Positions 24,075 to 31,764 of a stretch of 64,000 nt of DNA are shown here, piece by piece; the stretch's first letter is position 1, and each line of letters begins with the position of its first letter. Source of the DNA: FEB-35 sp050263095 (lineage in GTDB: Bacteria > Desulfobacterota > Deferrimicrobia > Deferrimicrobiales > Deferrimicrobiaceae); the NCBI GenBank assembly GCA_050263095.1, contig JBLNEW010000012.1, forward strand, positions 1 to 64,000, written 5' to 3'. The notes under the pieces were generated by a model that saw only the letters and a list, made by a program, of their open reading frames with translations, searched no databases and was not told the DNA's origin. Position numbers and translations under genes: made by a program.

Positions 24075-25316
24075 ATGTCATTCGAAACGTTCGGGCTCTG
24101 CCCCGAGATCCTTCGCGCCGTGAGCGCGAAAAACTACAAGATGCCGACGCCCATACAGGAGAAGGCCATCCCTCACGTGCTCGAGGGAAAGGACCTTCTG
24201 GGGTGCGCCCAGACGGGTACCGGGAAGACCGCGGCGTTCGCGCTCCCCATCCTTCAACGCCTTTTCAGCGCGCGGGAAAAAGGCCGCGGGCGGCGCTCGA
24301 TCCGGGTCCTGGTGCTTACCCCGACTCGCGAGCTGGCCGTGCAGATCGCAGACAGCTTCGGCGCTTACGGCAAGCACACGGGATTGCGGCACGCCGTGGT
24401 CTACGGCGGCGTTAGCCAGAAGCCCCAGGAGCAGGCGCTCCGGCAGGGCATGGACATCCTCGTGGCGACCCCCGGTCGGCTGCTCGACCTTTTCTCGCAG
24501 GGGCTGGTGAATCTCCGCTCCGTCGAAACGTTCGTGCTGGACGAGGCCGACCGGATGCTCGACATGGGCTTCCTCCCCGATATACGGCGAATCATAGACA
24601 AGCTTCCGGAGAAGCGGCAGACCCTGTTCTTTTCCGCCACGATGCCGCCCGATATCCGGAGGCTTTCCGACACGATCCTGCGCGATCCGGTCCGCGTGGC
24701 CGCAACGCCTGCGTCATCGCCGGCGGAACTGGTCGAGCACTCGGTCTATTTCGTCGAAAGGCAGGGCAAGGGGGACTTGCTCCTGCATCTTCTGTCGGGA
24801 GATTCGATCAAGAACGCCCTCGTCTTCACCCGGACAAAGCGCGGAGCCGACCGGGTCGCCCGGCAGCTTTCGCGCGCCCGCGTCCGGGCGGAGGCGATTC
24901 ACGGCGACAAGTCCCAAAACTCACGCGAGAGGGCCCTGGCCGACTTCAAGCGGGGCGCCACTAGGGTGCTGGTGGCCACCGACATCGCCGCCCGCGGCCT
25001 TGACATCGTCGACCTCTCACACGTCGTCAATTTCGACCTGCCGGCCGAGCCTGAAGCCTACGTGCATCGCATCGGACGAACCGGCCGTGCAGGCGCGTCC
25101 GGCATCGCCCTTTCCTTCTGCGGATTCGAGGAGCGACCCCTGCTCGCCTCGATCGAGCGGCTTATCCGCAAGCACCTGAGCGTGGTGGACGACCACCCGC
25201 ATCGCTCCGCCGTGCGCCCCAGCCCCAAGACGAACCTGGACCCGCGCGGGCTGCACAGCGCCCCGCGCCCGTACATGATCCGCGCCGAAGAGCTGTTGAA
25301 GGAAGGACTCGCTTAG
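24075..25316 (+). CDS. DEAD-box RNA helicase, RhlE-like
   Basis: A 413-residue ATP-dependent RNA helicase. Motifs run in order: Q motif near TPIQEKAIP, motif I AQTGTGKT, Ia PTRELAVQ, II DEAD in VLDEADRM, III SAT, IV region LVFTRTKRGAD, V TDIAARGLD, and VI HRIGRTGRAG. After the helicase core only a short basic tail of about 45 residues remains, which fits the short RhlE group rather than CsdA or DbpA. The start ATG at 24075 follows GGAGAAGAG. Likely role: remodelling ribosomal or mRNA structure, perhaps with the cold-shock proteins found elsewhere in the window. Confidence 0.95.
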   Translation: MSFETFGLCPEILRAVSAKNYKMPTPIQEKAIPHVLEGKDLLGCAQTGTGKTAAFALPILQRLFSAREKGRGRRSIRVLVLTPTRELAVQIADSFGAYGKHTGLRHAVVYGGVSQKPQEQALRQGMDILVATPGRLLDLFSQGLVNLRSVETFVLDEADRMLDMGFLPDIRRIIDKLPEKRQTLFFSATMPPDIRRLSDTILRDPVRVAATPASSPAELVEHSVYFVERQGKGDLLLHLLSGDSIKNALVFTRTKRGADRVARQLSRARVRAEAIHGDKSQNSRERALADFKRGATRVLVATDIAARGLDIVDLSHVVNFDLPAEPEAYVHRIGRTGRAGASGIALSFCGFEERPLLASIERLIRKHLSVVDDHPHRSAVRPSPKTNLDPRGLHSAPRPYMIRAEELLKEGLA

Positions 25317-25325
25317 AGACGGGCC

Positions 25326-25360
25326 CGATGCGGGCAGTCAACGATTGACGGCCCGCATCG
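25326..25360. terminator. Long hairpin between convergent genes
   Basis: CGATGCGGGC (25326-25335) pairs with GCCCGCATCG (25351-25360), with an inner GTCAA/TTGAC stem. It spans the helicase 3' region and the last codons of the aldo/keto reductase. There is no clear T tract, so it is a probable but not certain bidirectional terminator. Confidence 0.45.
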
Positions 25361-26324
25361 CCTCCTCGCCGTATCGCATGCCGGAAGCGGCCCCCGGAGG
25401 CAGAACCTCGTCGATCCGATCCATGTCCCGCTTCGCCAGGGTCACGTTGAAGGCTCCCGCGTTCTCCTCCAGCCTGTCCCGCCTCTTGGTGCCGGGTATG
25501 GGCACCGTGTCTTCGCCCTGCGCCAGCAGCCAGGCAAGAGCAAGCTGCGAAGGCGTGCATCCCTTTTCGGCCGCGATTTCCTCGACAAGCCGGACAAGCT
25601 CGAGATTGCGCCCGAAGTTGTCCCCCTGGAAACGCGGCGAGTTCTTCCGGTAATCTCCTTCCGGAATGTCCTCGGGCCGCCTGATCTTCCCTGTCAGGAA
25701 GCCCCTGCCCAATGGACTGTAAGGCACGAACCCGACGCCGAGCTCCCGGCACACTGGAATGACTTCCCTCTCCGGGTCGCGCGTCCAGAGGGAATATTCG
25801 CTTTGAAGGGCGGCTATCGGGTGGACGGCGCAGGCGCGGCGGATGGTTGCGGGAGCCGCCTCGGACAGTCCCAGGAAACGGACCTTCCCTTCCCGGACCA
25901 GCGCCGCCATGGCGCCGACCGTGTCCTCTATCGGGGTATCCGGGTCGACCCGGTGCTGGTAATAGAGATCGATGACTTCGACTCCCAAGCGGCGAAGGCT
26001 CGCCTCGCACGCCGATTTGACGTATTCAGGCTTGCCGTTGACTCCCTTCCAGCTTCCGTCGCTCCCCCTGACGATACCGAACTTGGTCGCCAGGACCACC
26101 TCGTCCCGGCGGCCGCCGATAGCCTTCCCGACGAACTCCTCGTTATGCCCAAGCCCGTAGATGTCGGCGGTGTCGAGGAAATATATCCCCATGTCGAGCG
26201 CCCTGTGAATGGTCGCCGCCGATTCGCCGTTGTCGCGCCGGCCGTAGAACTCCGACATTCCCATGCAGCCCAGTCCAAGCGCCGACACTGCCGGCCCGCT
26301 TTTTCCCAGCCGCCTGGATTCCAT
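25338..26324 (-). CDS. Aldo/keto reductase (AKR13-like)
   Basis: A 328-residue (beta/alpha)8 NADPH-dependent oxidoreductase. The N-terminus LGKSGPAVSALGLGCMGM, catalytic Asp-Tyr in FLDTADIYGLG, a Lys in LATKFGIV, and His in YYQHRVDPD complete the Asp-Tyr-Lys-His tetrad. The C-terminal cofactor segment PIPGTKRRDRLEEN is typical. The ATG at 26324 has AAAGGAGG 5 nt upstream. It is convergent with the helicase and stands alone. The substrate is unknown; members of this group reduce aldehydes and ketones broadly. Confidence 0.93.
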   Translation of the reverse strand: MESRRLGKSGPAVSALGLGCMGMSEFYGRRDNGESAATIHRALDMGIYFLDTADIYGLGHNEEFVGKAIGGRRDEVVLATKFGIVRGSDGSWKGVNGKPEYVKSACEASLRRLGVEVIDLYYQHRVDPDTPIEDTVGAMAALVREGKVRFLGLSEAAPATIRRACAVHPIAALQSEYSLWTRDPEREVIPVCRELGVGFVPYSPLGRGFLTGKIRRPEDIPEGDYRKNSPRFQGDNFGRNLELVRLVEEIAAEKGCTPSQLALAWLLAQGEDTVPIPGTKRRDRLEENAGAFNVTLAKRDMDRIDEVLPPGAASGMRYGEEAMRAVNR

Positions 26325-26382
26325 GAGCGCCTCCTTTCGGAACGGCAATCCGGGGCAGGACCGGCCGCCACCCGCTTTTTTT

Positions 26383-26796
26383 TCAGGAAGCGCGCAGCGC
26401 CTTCGCCGCCTTTGCGGCGTCCCTCTGCTCGACCCACAGGATCGCGCCGTACCGGCCCGCTCCCGCGGATATGCCGTCCAGCGCCCTGATGCCGACTCCG
26501 GCCGCCGCCAGTTTCGCCGCGACCGCTGCGATCGCTCCGGCCCTGTCGGACCCCTGGATCAGGAAGCAGCTTTTTTTGCCGGCGATCTTAAGGCCCGCGC
26601 GTTTCGCCGCCTTCCGGAAACGATCCGAATTTTTCGGCACGAAATCCAGCTGGACGCGCCGTCCGCGCGGGAATCCTGTGAAGGCGAGCAGGTCGACTCC
26701 ATCGTCACTCAGGGCCTCCAGTATCCTTGCCCCCTCGCCGGTCCTGTTCGGTATAATGACCTTGAAATAGTCCGCCTTCCGAATCGAATCGGCCAT
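26383..26796 (-). CDS. ACT-domain-like small protein
   Basis: A 137-residue protein with two ACT-like halves. The first (YFKVIIPNRTGEGARILEAL, followed by DLLAFTGFP) and the second (FLIQGSDRAGAIAAVAAKL, then GIRALDGISAGAGR) both show the beta-alpha-beta-beta-alpha-beta pattern with a Gly-x-Gly/Ala turn. It probably binds a small ligand, perhaps an amino acid, in a regulatory way. There is no enzymatic partner in frame. The ATG at 26796 has GGGGAGG 4 nt upstream. Confidence 0.7.
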   Translation of the reverse strand: MADSIRKADYFKVIIPNRTGEGARILEALSDDGVDLLAFTGFPRGRRVQLDFVPKNSDRFRKAAKRAGLKIAGKKSCFLIQGSDRAGAIAAVAAKLAAAGVGIRALDGISAGAGRYGAILWVEQRDAAKAAKALRAS

Positions 26797-26904
26797 TTTT
26801 CCTCCCCTTGCGCGAGATTTGGTTAACTTCAATTTATTATAGATTACTTTCCCGGGAGTGACGGTACTATGTCGCTTATCCGGTCCGTCACCCGAGAGGC
26901 GCCC

Positions 26905-28326
26905 ATGACTGGACAAGTCCTGCTTCCCTTGTGGCTCGCCGCGCTGCTCATCCTGCTTGCAGCCTGGGCGGCGCTCGACCGGCTGCTGATCCCGAGCGTA
27001 CGCTGGTTCCTGAGGCGCAGGGCCAACATGTTCATCGAAGAGATCGGCAAGCGGCTGAACCTCGAGATACATCCCTTCGCGTTGACGAAACGACAGGTGC
27101 TGATCGACCGCCTGATGTACGACCCCAAGGTGCAGCAGGCCTGCGCCTCGCACGCCCGGGAGAACAACGTCCCCCGGGATGTCGTAATGGCCGAGGTCGA
27201 GCGGTACGCCCGCGAGATCGTCCCCTCGTTCAACGCCTACGCATATTTCCGGATCGGCTACTGGCTGGCGCGCAAAACCGCCCGCCTCCTCTTCCGGGTT
27301 CGCGTGGGATTCACCGACGACGAGGGCCTCTCGCGCATCGCCCCCGGATCCAGCGTCGTATTCGTGATGAACCACCGGAGCAACATGGACTATATACTGG
27401 TCGCCTACCTCGCCGCGACCCGGACGGCCTTGAGCTACGCCGTGGGGGAATGGGCCAGGATCTGGCCGCTTCAGACCCTCATTCGATCCATGGGGGCGTA
27501 TTTCATACGACGCAACTCGGGCAATCCGCTGTACCGCCTCGTGCTCGAGCGATACGTCTGCATGGCCACAGAGAGCGGAGTGGTTCAGGCCGTCTACCCT
27601 GAAGGCGGCCTGACGCGCGACGGCGCGCTGCGCCCGCCGAAGCTTGGCCTTCTCGATTACATGGTGAGATCCTTCAATCCGGACGCCGGGCGGAACCTGG
27701 TGTTCGTGCCTGTCGGGATAAACTACGACCGCACCCTCGAGGACCGGAGCCTGATTCTAGAGCTGTCCCCGGGGGCGCGCAGGAAAAGCGTGCCCTTCGT
27801 GCTCGGCACCTCGCTCGGGTTCCTTCTTCGCAACCTGTACATGATGGTTGTGGGCCGGTGGTACAGGTTCGGATACGCATGCGTCAACTTCGGATCCCCC
27901 GTCTCGATGAGAGAGTACTGCAATGTCCGCGGGATCGATTTCCGGTCGATGGGCAGGGAGGAGCGCTTCCAAAAGGTGGAGGACCTCGCAAAAGTTTTGA
28001 TGGCGGAGGTGGGCAGGGTAATCCCGGTTACTCCGGTCTCCCTGGTCGCGACGGCGTTCGTCCGGAACCCGGAGAACCGTTTCAGCGGGCTTGAATTGAA
28101 GGCCGAGGTGCAGCGGCTGATCGGAGAACTGGTCGCCGCCGGATCCCACGTCTATGTGCCCCGCAAGGACAGGGAATACGCGGTCGAAGTCGGCCTCCGA
28201 ATGCTGACGCTGCGGCGCCTGGTCGAAGATGTGGACGGTCTCTGCCGCGCGAGGCCCGAGGAGCTTGCATTGCTGCGCTACTACGCCAACTCGATCGCGC
28301 ACCTTCTTCCGGCGTCCGGGCCTTGA
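26905..28326 (+). CDS. Membrane glycerol-3-phosphate / lysophospholipid acyltransferase (PlsB/PlsC-type)
   Basis: A 473-residue inner-membrane acyltransferase starting with a hydrophobic helix (LLPLWLAALLILLAAWAAL). The four family blocks are present: NHRSNMD (His-x4-Asp catalytic pair), FIRRNSGN, VYPEGGLTRDG and VFVPVGINYDR. The large size and C-terminal extension resemble PlsB-like enzymes rather than the 240-residue PlsC, so glycerol-3-phosphate acylation is possible. The ATG at 26905 has GAGG 5 nt upstream and starts at the membrane segment; the ATG at 26869 (12 residues longer) is an alternative. Confidence 0.88.
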   Translation: MTGQVLLPLWLAALLILLAAWAALDRLLIPSVRWFLRRRANMFIEEIGKRLNLEIHPFALTKRQVLIDRLMYDPKVQQACASHARENNVPRDVVMAEVERYAREIVPSFNAYAYFRIGYWLARKTARLLFRVRVGFTDDEGLSRIAPGSSVVFVMNHRSNMDYILVAYLAATRTALSYAVGEWARIWPLQTLIRSMGAYFIRRNSGNPLYRLVLERYVCMATESGVVQAVYPEGGLTRDGALRPPKLGLLDYMVRSFNPDAGRNLVFVPVGINYDRTLEDRSLILELSPGARRKSVPFVLGTSLGFLLRNLYMMVVGRWYRFGYACVNFGSPVSMREYCNVRGIDFRSMGREERFQKVEDLAKVLMAEVGRVIPVTPVSLVATAFVRNPENRFSGLELKAEVQRLIGELVAAGSHVYVPRKDREYAVEVGLRMLTLRRLVEDVDGLCRARPEELALLRYYANSIAHLLPASGP

Positions 28327-28353
28327 GCTATCATTCCGACGGGACTTGTTTTT

Positions 28354-28578
28354 TTAGGATCTGTTTCGCTTGAGAACGGGGATCCACTTCGCGTTTCGCA
28401 GGATGTAGGCGTGGTCTTCGGTTATTTTAAGGGAAAGGACCCCGTGATGCCTGGCCAGGCTCACAAGCGTATCTTTCGGCACCCACATTTCATCGAAAGA
28501 CGGGAACTTCTTGGGCGCTTCCTCGATGCCCATGCCGCACATTATTACAAGGATTATTAACGCCAGATAGGTTCGCAC
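28354..28578 (-). CDS. Small exported or membrane-anchored protein, unknown function
   Basis: A 74-residue protein with an N-terminal hydrophobic segment (LALIILVIMCGMG) and a soluble part containing FDEMWVPKDTLVSLARHHG and HAYILRNAKWIPVLK. I recognise no family. The start codon is GTG at 28578, with AGGAGG 4 nt upstream, which is much better than the ATG at 28620. A cysteine lies at the end of the hydrophobic segment but the lipobox is atypical (Met at -1). Confidence 0.6.
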   Translation of the reverse strand: MRTYLALIILVIMCGMGIEEAPKKFPSFDEMWVPKDTLVSLARHHGVLSLKITEDHAYILRNAKWIPVLKRNRS

Positions 28579-28670
28579 GGTCCCTCCTGCACGCCAGGCC
28601 GGCGATCGGATGCTCTGCATGCTCCGGGCGTTTTATTTAGGATTCCGTACTGGTAGGGACGGTTTCAGTA

Positions 28671-31115
28671 TCAGTGGCTTTTCCCGACCCGGGGAAAAAG
28701 CCACCCGGCGGCGAGGTAAAGGAGCCCGCCGGCCGCGACGGTCCCTCGAAATCCGATCCACATCGCACCGGCCGACGCAAGCGATGCCCCCGCCACCGAG
28801 AAAAAGCCATTTATTCCCCATGCATAGGGGATCGCGGGCGCGGTCGATCCGGTCAGTCGCGAGAGTCCCGCCGGGAACGGCATCCCCATGAGAAACGCCG
28901 CCGGTCCCAGGGAAACGATGAATATCGCCGTCCTCGCGGTTTCCCCCAGCGGCAGGAGCGCCCCCGCCGAAAGGGAAAGGAACAGGAACCCGGCAAGCGC
29001 AAGGAGCGCGATACCGGGAAAGACGCGTCCCTTCATGGTCTTTTCCGACCCCCATCTCCCGGAAATAGCGCTGCCGAGCCCCGAGAAAAACGCGAATCCG
29101 CCGATGGCGGCGGTGGAGGCCCGGATGGCGTCGCCCAGAAGGAGAATCCCGATTTTCAGGAAGGTCAGCTCGATCAGCATGTACGCAAGGCCCAGCGCCG
29201 AAAAATAGGCCGCAAGGCTTGCCCCGCCCGCCTTGTCCGGCAGGCGCACGGCCGCAAGCGGAGCAAGCAGGCAGACCGAGGCCAGCGCAAGAGAAACGGC
29301 GAGGGAAGCAAGCAGGAAGACAACCCCCCATTCGACGAACGGAACCCACTGGTTTCCAAGCAGCCTGCGGAACTCGGGCAACGAGCCGAGCCGCAGGAAG
29401 CGGTGGAAATACGGGGAATCGTCGACCACGGGCGAAAGATCGAACAGTCTCCCGCCGGGCCCGCCTGGACGGCCGGCGAGCACGCCGGCAACGGCCGTTC
29501 GAAGCCCCTTTTCCGCCGCTCCATCCCCGGCTTCCTGTCCGTTCACGGGGGGCCACACAATCGAAAACCCCGTCTCCCCGCAGAAACGTTCCAGGCGCCT
29601 CATCTCCTCTCGGCCAAAGGGGAGCCGTCTCGCGATGATTGCGAACGACCCCCAGCCCCGGACCATGACCACCTTCGCCGTTGCCGGGGCGCGGTCGTCC
29701 CTTTCCAGCTCCAAACGCAGCGTGGCGAGGATCTTGACGCTTTCCCTGGGCGGGGCCTTGAGCCACCCCGAGAATGCGATCACGCCGTTTTCCGAAAGGC
29801 GTGACATCGCCGCCCGAATCCCCTCCCGCGTCAGGAGGTACGTCTCGCCGGTCGCATGAATCCCGAGAGACGAATACGTCGCCGACGATATCTCCGAAAC
29901 TTCGATCAGGTCGAACCTGCCCCCATCGCGCGCCAGGAAATTCCGCGCGCCCTCCGTCCGGATCTCCGCCGGCATGGCGGCAGGCAATCCCGCGGAGAAC
30001 CGGAACAGATCCGACCGCACAAGCGCCGCCAGTTCCGCGGCGGGCTCCACGACGGTGACCGACGATGCGCCGTTTCTTGCGGCTGTAAGGATCCCCTCGG
30101 TCCCCCTGAGCCCGAACTGAAGCACCGCGGGACGGTCAACCATCCGGTACGCCGCCACCAGGGGAAATCCGTCGAGGTAGGCGGGAGGGCTCTCTCCGCC
30201 GTCCTGCGGGACGACGCCGCGGGCCTCGCCGTCGAGGAACAGCGCCGCCTGCGGGGGAATTTCTCCCGCGAACCGGAAGCTCAGCCCCGGGGCGACATGT
30301 ATGCCGCCCGCGAAAAGCGCACGGTAATCCCCGGAGGGGCCGAAGCGGTATGCGATGGTCTTCGCGCCCGGAAGCCGCGCGGAGACCGCAAGGTCCTTGT
30401 ATGGGGACAGCGCCAGTTCGGCCGGCGGCAGGAAGAGCAGCAGCGACGAGGCCGCAAGGACCGCCAGGCGCACCAAGTACAGCCGTCCTCCGGGCGATCC
30501 CGCCGCAAAAAGGGACGCCGCAAGGGCGATCGCAAGCGGCGCGCGCATGAGCGATTCCGTTTCCAGCAGGGAAAAGGCCGGGAGGGCGATGACGGCTCCG
30601 GCGGCGGACCCCGCGAACGCGGCAGCGTAGACGGGACCCGGCTCTTCGAACCGGAAAGCAAACGGGATCGCGATGGCTCCACCGGCCAGGAAAAATGGAA
30701 CCGCAAGAAGAAGGAAGAACCATCCGAATCCGATCCACGCGGAAGGCTCCCACATAAGGAGGAACGGATCGAAGGAGATCGCCTGCGAGGCCCGGAAAGC
30801 GAGGTCGAACGACGGGGCGGCCAGGAGCGCCAGCCATGCGAAGACCGCCGCCGGGGCATTTTCGATTCTCCGGCGGAAAAGGTGCAGAGCGAGCCCGGCG
30901 GCCCCGAACCCCAGCATGGCCTGGGAAACGATAAGCGGCACGAAGTGCGGCCAGAAACGGAAAGACAAAAGCCTTATGAGGAAGATCTCGTCGGCCAGCG
31001 CGGCCGCCGACAGGAGGAAGACGGCCGCAAGGACCGCCTCGCGCCCGGGGCGGTCAGTGGCCGAGGAGACGGACGAAGGCGACCGGGAGGACGTTTCGCT
31101 GGGAGACCGAGCCAT
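28671..31115 (-). CDS. Polytopic membrane protein with spermidine-synthase-like methyltransferase-fold domain
   Basis: An 814-residue protein. About seven membrane helices (residues 27-245) precede a soluble Rossmann domain (about 320-470) resembling polyamine synthases (VLQFGLRGTEGILTAARNG; VTVVEPAAELAAL; FDLIEVSEI). Further membrane helices fill the C-terminal third. This is the fused MFS/spermidine-synthase-like family, whose substrate is generally unknown. The aminopropyltransferase gate residues are not obvious, so I do not call it SpeE. The ATG at 31115 overlaps the preceding methyltransferase gene by 62 bp; no nearer in-frame start exists. Last gene of the Lon-like protease operon. Confidence 0.75.
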   Translation of the reverse strand: MARSPSETSSRSPSSVSSATDRPGREAVLAAVFLLSAAALADEIFLIRLLSFRFWPHFVPLIVSQAMLGFGAAGLALHLFRRRIENAPAAVFAWLALLAAPSFDLAFRASQAISFDPFLLMWEPSAWIGFGWFFLLLAVPFFLAGGAIAIPFAFRFEEPGPVYAAAFAGSAAGAVIALPAFSLLETESLMRAPLAIALAASLFAAGSPGGRLYLVRLAVLAASSLLLFLPPAELALSPYKDLAVSARLPGAKTIAYRFGPSGDYRALFAGGIHVAPGLSFRFAGEIPPQAALFLDGEARGVVPQDGGESPPAYLDGFPLVAAYRMVDRPAVLQFGLRGTEGILTAARNGASSVTVVEPAAELAALVRSDLFRFSAGLPAAMPAEIRTEGARNFLARDGGRFDLIEVSEISSATYSSLGIHATGETYLLTREGIRAAMSRLSENGVIAFSGWLKAPPRESVKILATLRLELERDDRAPATAKVVMVRGWGSFAIIARRLPFGREEMRRLERFCGETGFSIVWPPVNGQEAGDGAAEKGLRTAVAGVLAGRPGGPGGRLFDLSPVVDDSPYFHRFLRLGSLPEFRRLLGNQWVPFVEWGVVFLLASLAVSLALASVCLLAPLAAVRLPDKAGGASLAAYFSALGLAYMLIELTFLKIGILLLGDAIRASTAAIGGFAFFSGLGSAISGRWGSEKTMKGRVFPGIALLALAGFLFLSLSAGALLPLGETARTAIFIVSLGPAAFLMGMPFPAGLSRLTGSTAPAIPYAWGINGFFSVAGASLASAGAMWIGFRGTVAAGGLLYLAAGWLFPRVGKSH

Positions 31116-31764
31116 CGGCGCTCTTCTCGATGAAAACCAGGTTCTGGGTCAGAAAGGGGCCTCCGACCGGCATTACCATTCTTCCGCCGTTCCTCAGCTG
31201 TCGCAGCAGAGGGGGCGGGATGTGGCCTCCTGCGCATGTGACGATGATCGCGTCGAACGGCGCCTTCTCTTCCCAGCCGTAATACCCGTCCCCCTGGCGG
31301 ACGTGGACGTTCGCGAATCCAAGCTCCGAGAGCGTCCTGCGGCTCCCCGCGGCCAGGGACTCGAAGATCTCCACCGTATAAACTTCGCGCGCTATCCTGG
31401 ATGCGACCGCCGCCTGGTACCCGGATCCGGTTCCCACCTCGAGCACGCGGTCGGAAGGCTTCAGGCGCAGTATCTCGGTCATGAAGCCGACTATGTAGGG
31501 CTGGGAGATCGTCTGCCCCTCGCCGATGGGCAGCGGGCGCGGATCGTACGCCCGGGAGCGCATTTCGCGGGGGACGAAAAGATGGCGGGGAACATCCCGC
31601 ATCGACTGCAGGACCCGTGGATCGGAGATCCCCTCGCGCTGGATCTGTTCTCCGACCATGGCAAGGCGGGCGGCAAGATACGGGTCCTCCTTTGCGGCGG
31701 AGGGGCTGCCGCCCGCAAACAGCACCAGGATCGACAGGATCGCCGTCCAACGCGGCAAAATCAT
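31054..31764 (-). CDS. Exported protein-L-isoaspartate O-methyltransferase
   Basis: A 236-residue PCMT. The catalytic domain has the family segments MRDVPRHLFVPREMRSRAY, PIGEGQTISQPYIVGFM, and SAM motif VLEVGTGSGYQAA, followed by NVHVRQGDGYYGWEEKAPF. It starts with an N-terminal signal peptide (ILSILVLFAGGSPSA), so it should repair isoaspartyl residues in envelope proteins, which is unusual for an SAM enzyme. The ATG at 31764 overlaps the stop of the Lon-like gene in ATGA. The 3' end overlaps the membrane protein gene by 62 bp. Confidence 0.9.
   Translation of the reverse strand: MILPRWTAILSILVLFAGGSPSAAKEDPYLAARLAMVGEQIQREGISDPRVLQSMRDVPRHLFVPREMRSRAYDPRPLPIGEGQTISQPYIVGFMTEILRLKPSDRVLEVGTGSGYQAAVASRIAREVYTVEIFESLAAGSRRTLSELGFANVHVRQGDGYYGWEEKAPFDAIIVTCAGGHIPPPLLRQLRNGGRMVMPVGGPFLTQNLVFIEKSADGSVSQRNVLPVAFVRLLGH

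Noticed and set aside
23677..24081. A 134-codon minus-strand frame between the HEAT and helicase genes
   Set aside because: Arg/Gly/Cys-rich with no family-like pattern and no ribosome site; treated as intergenic.
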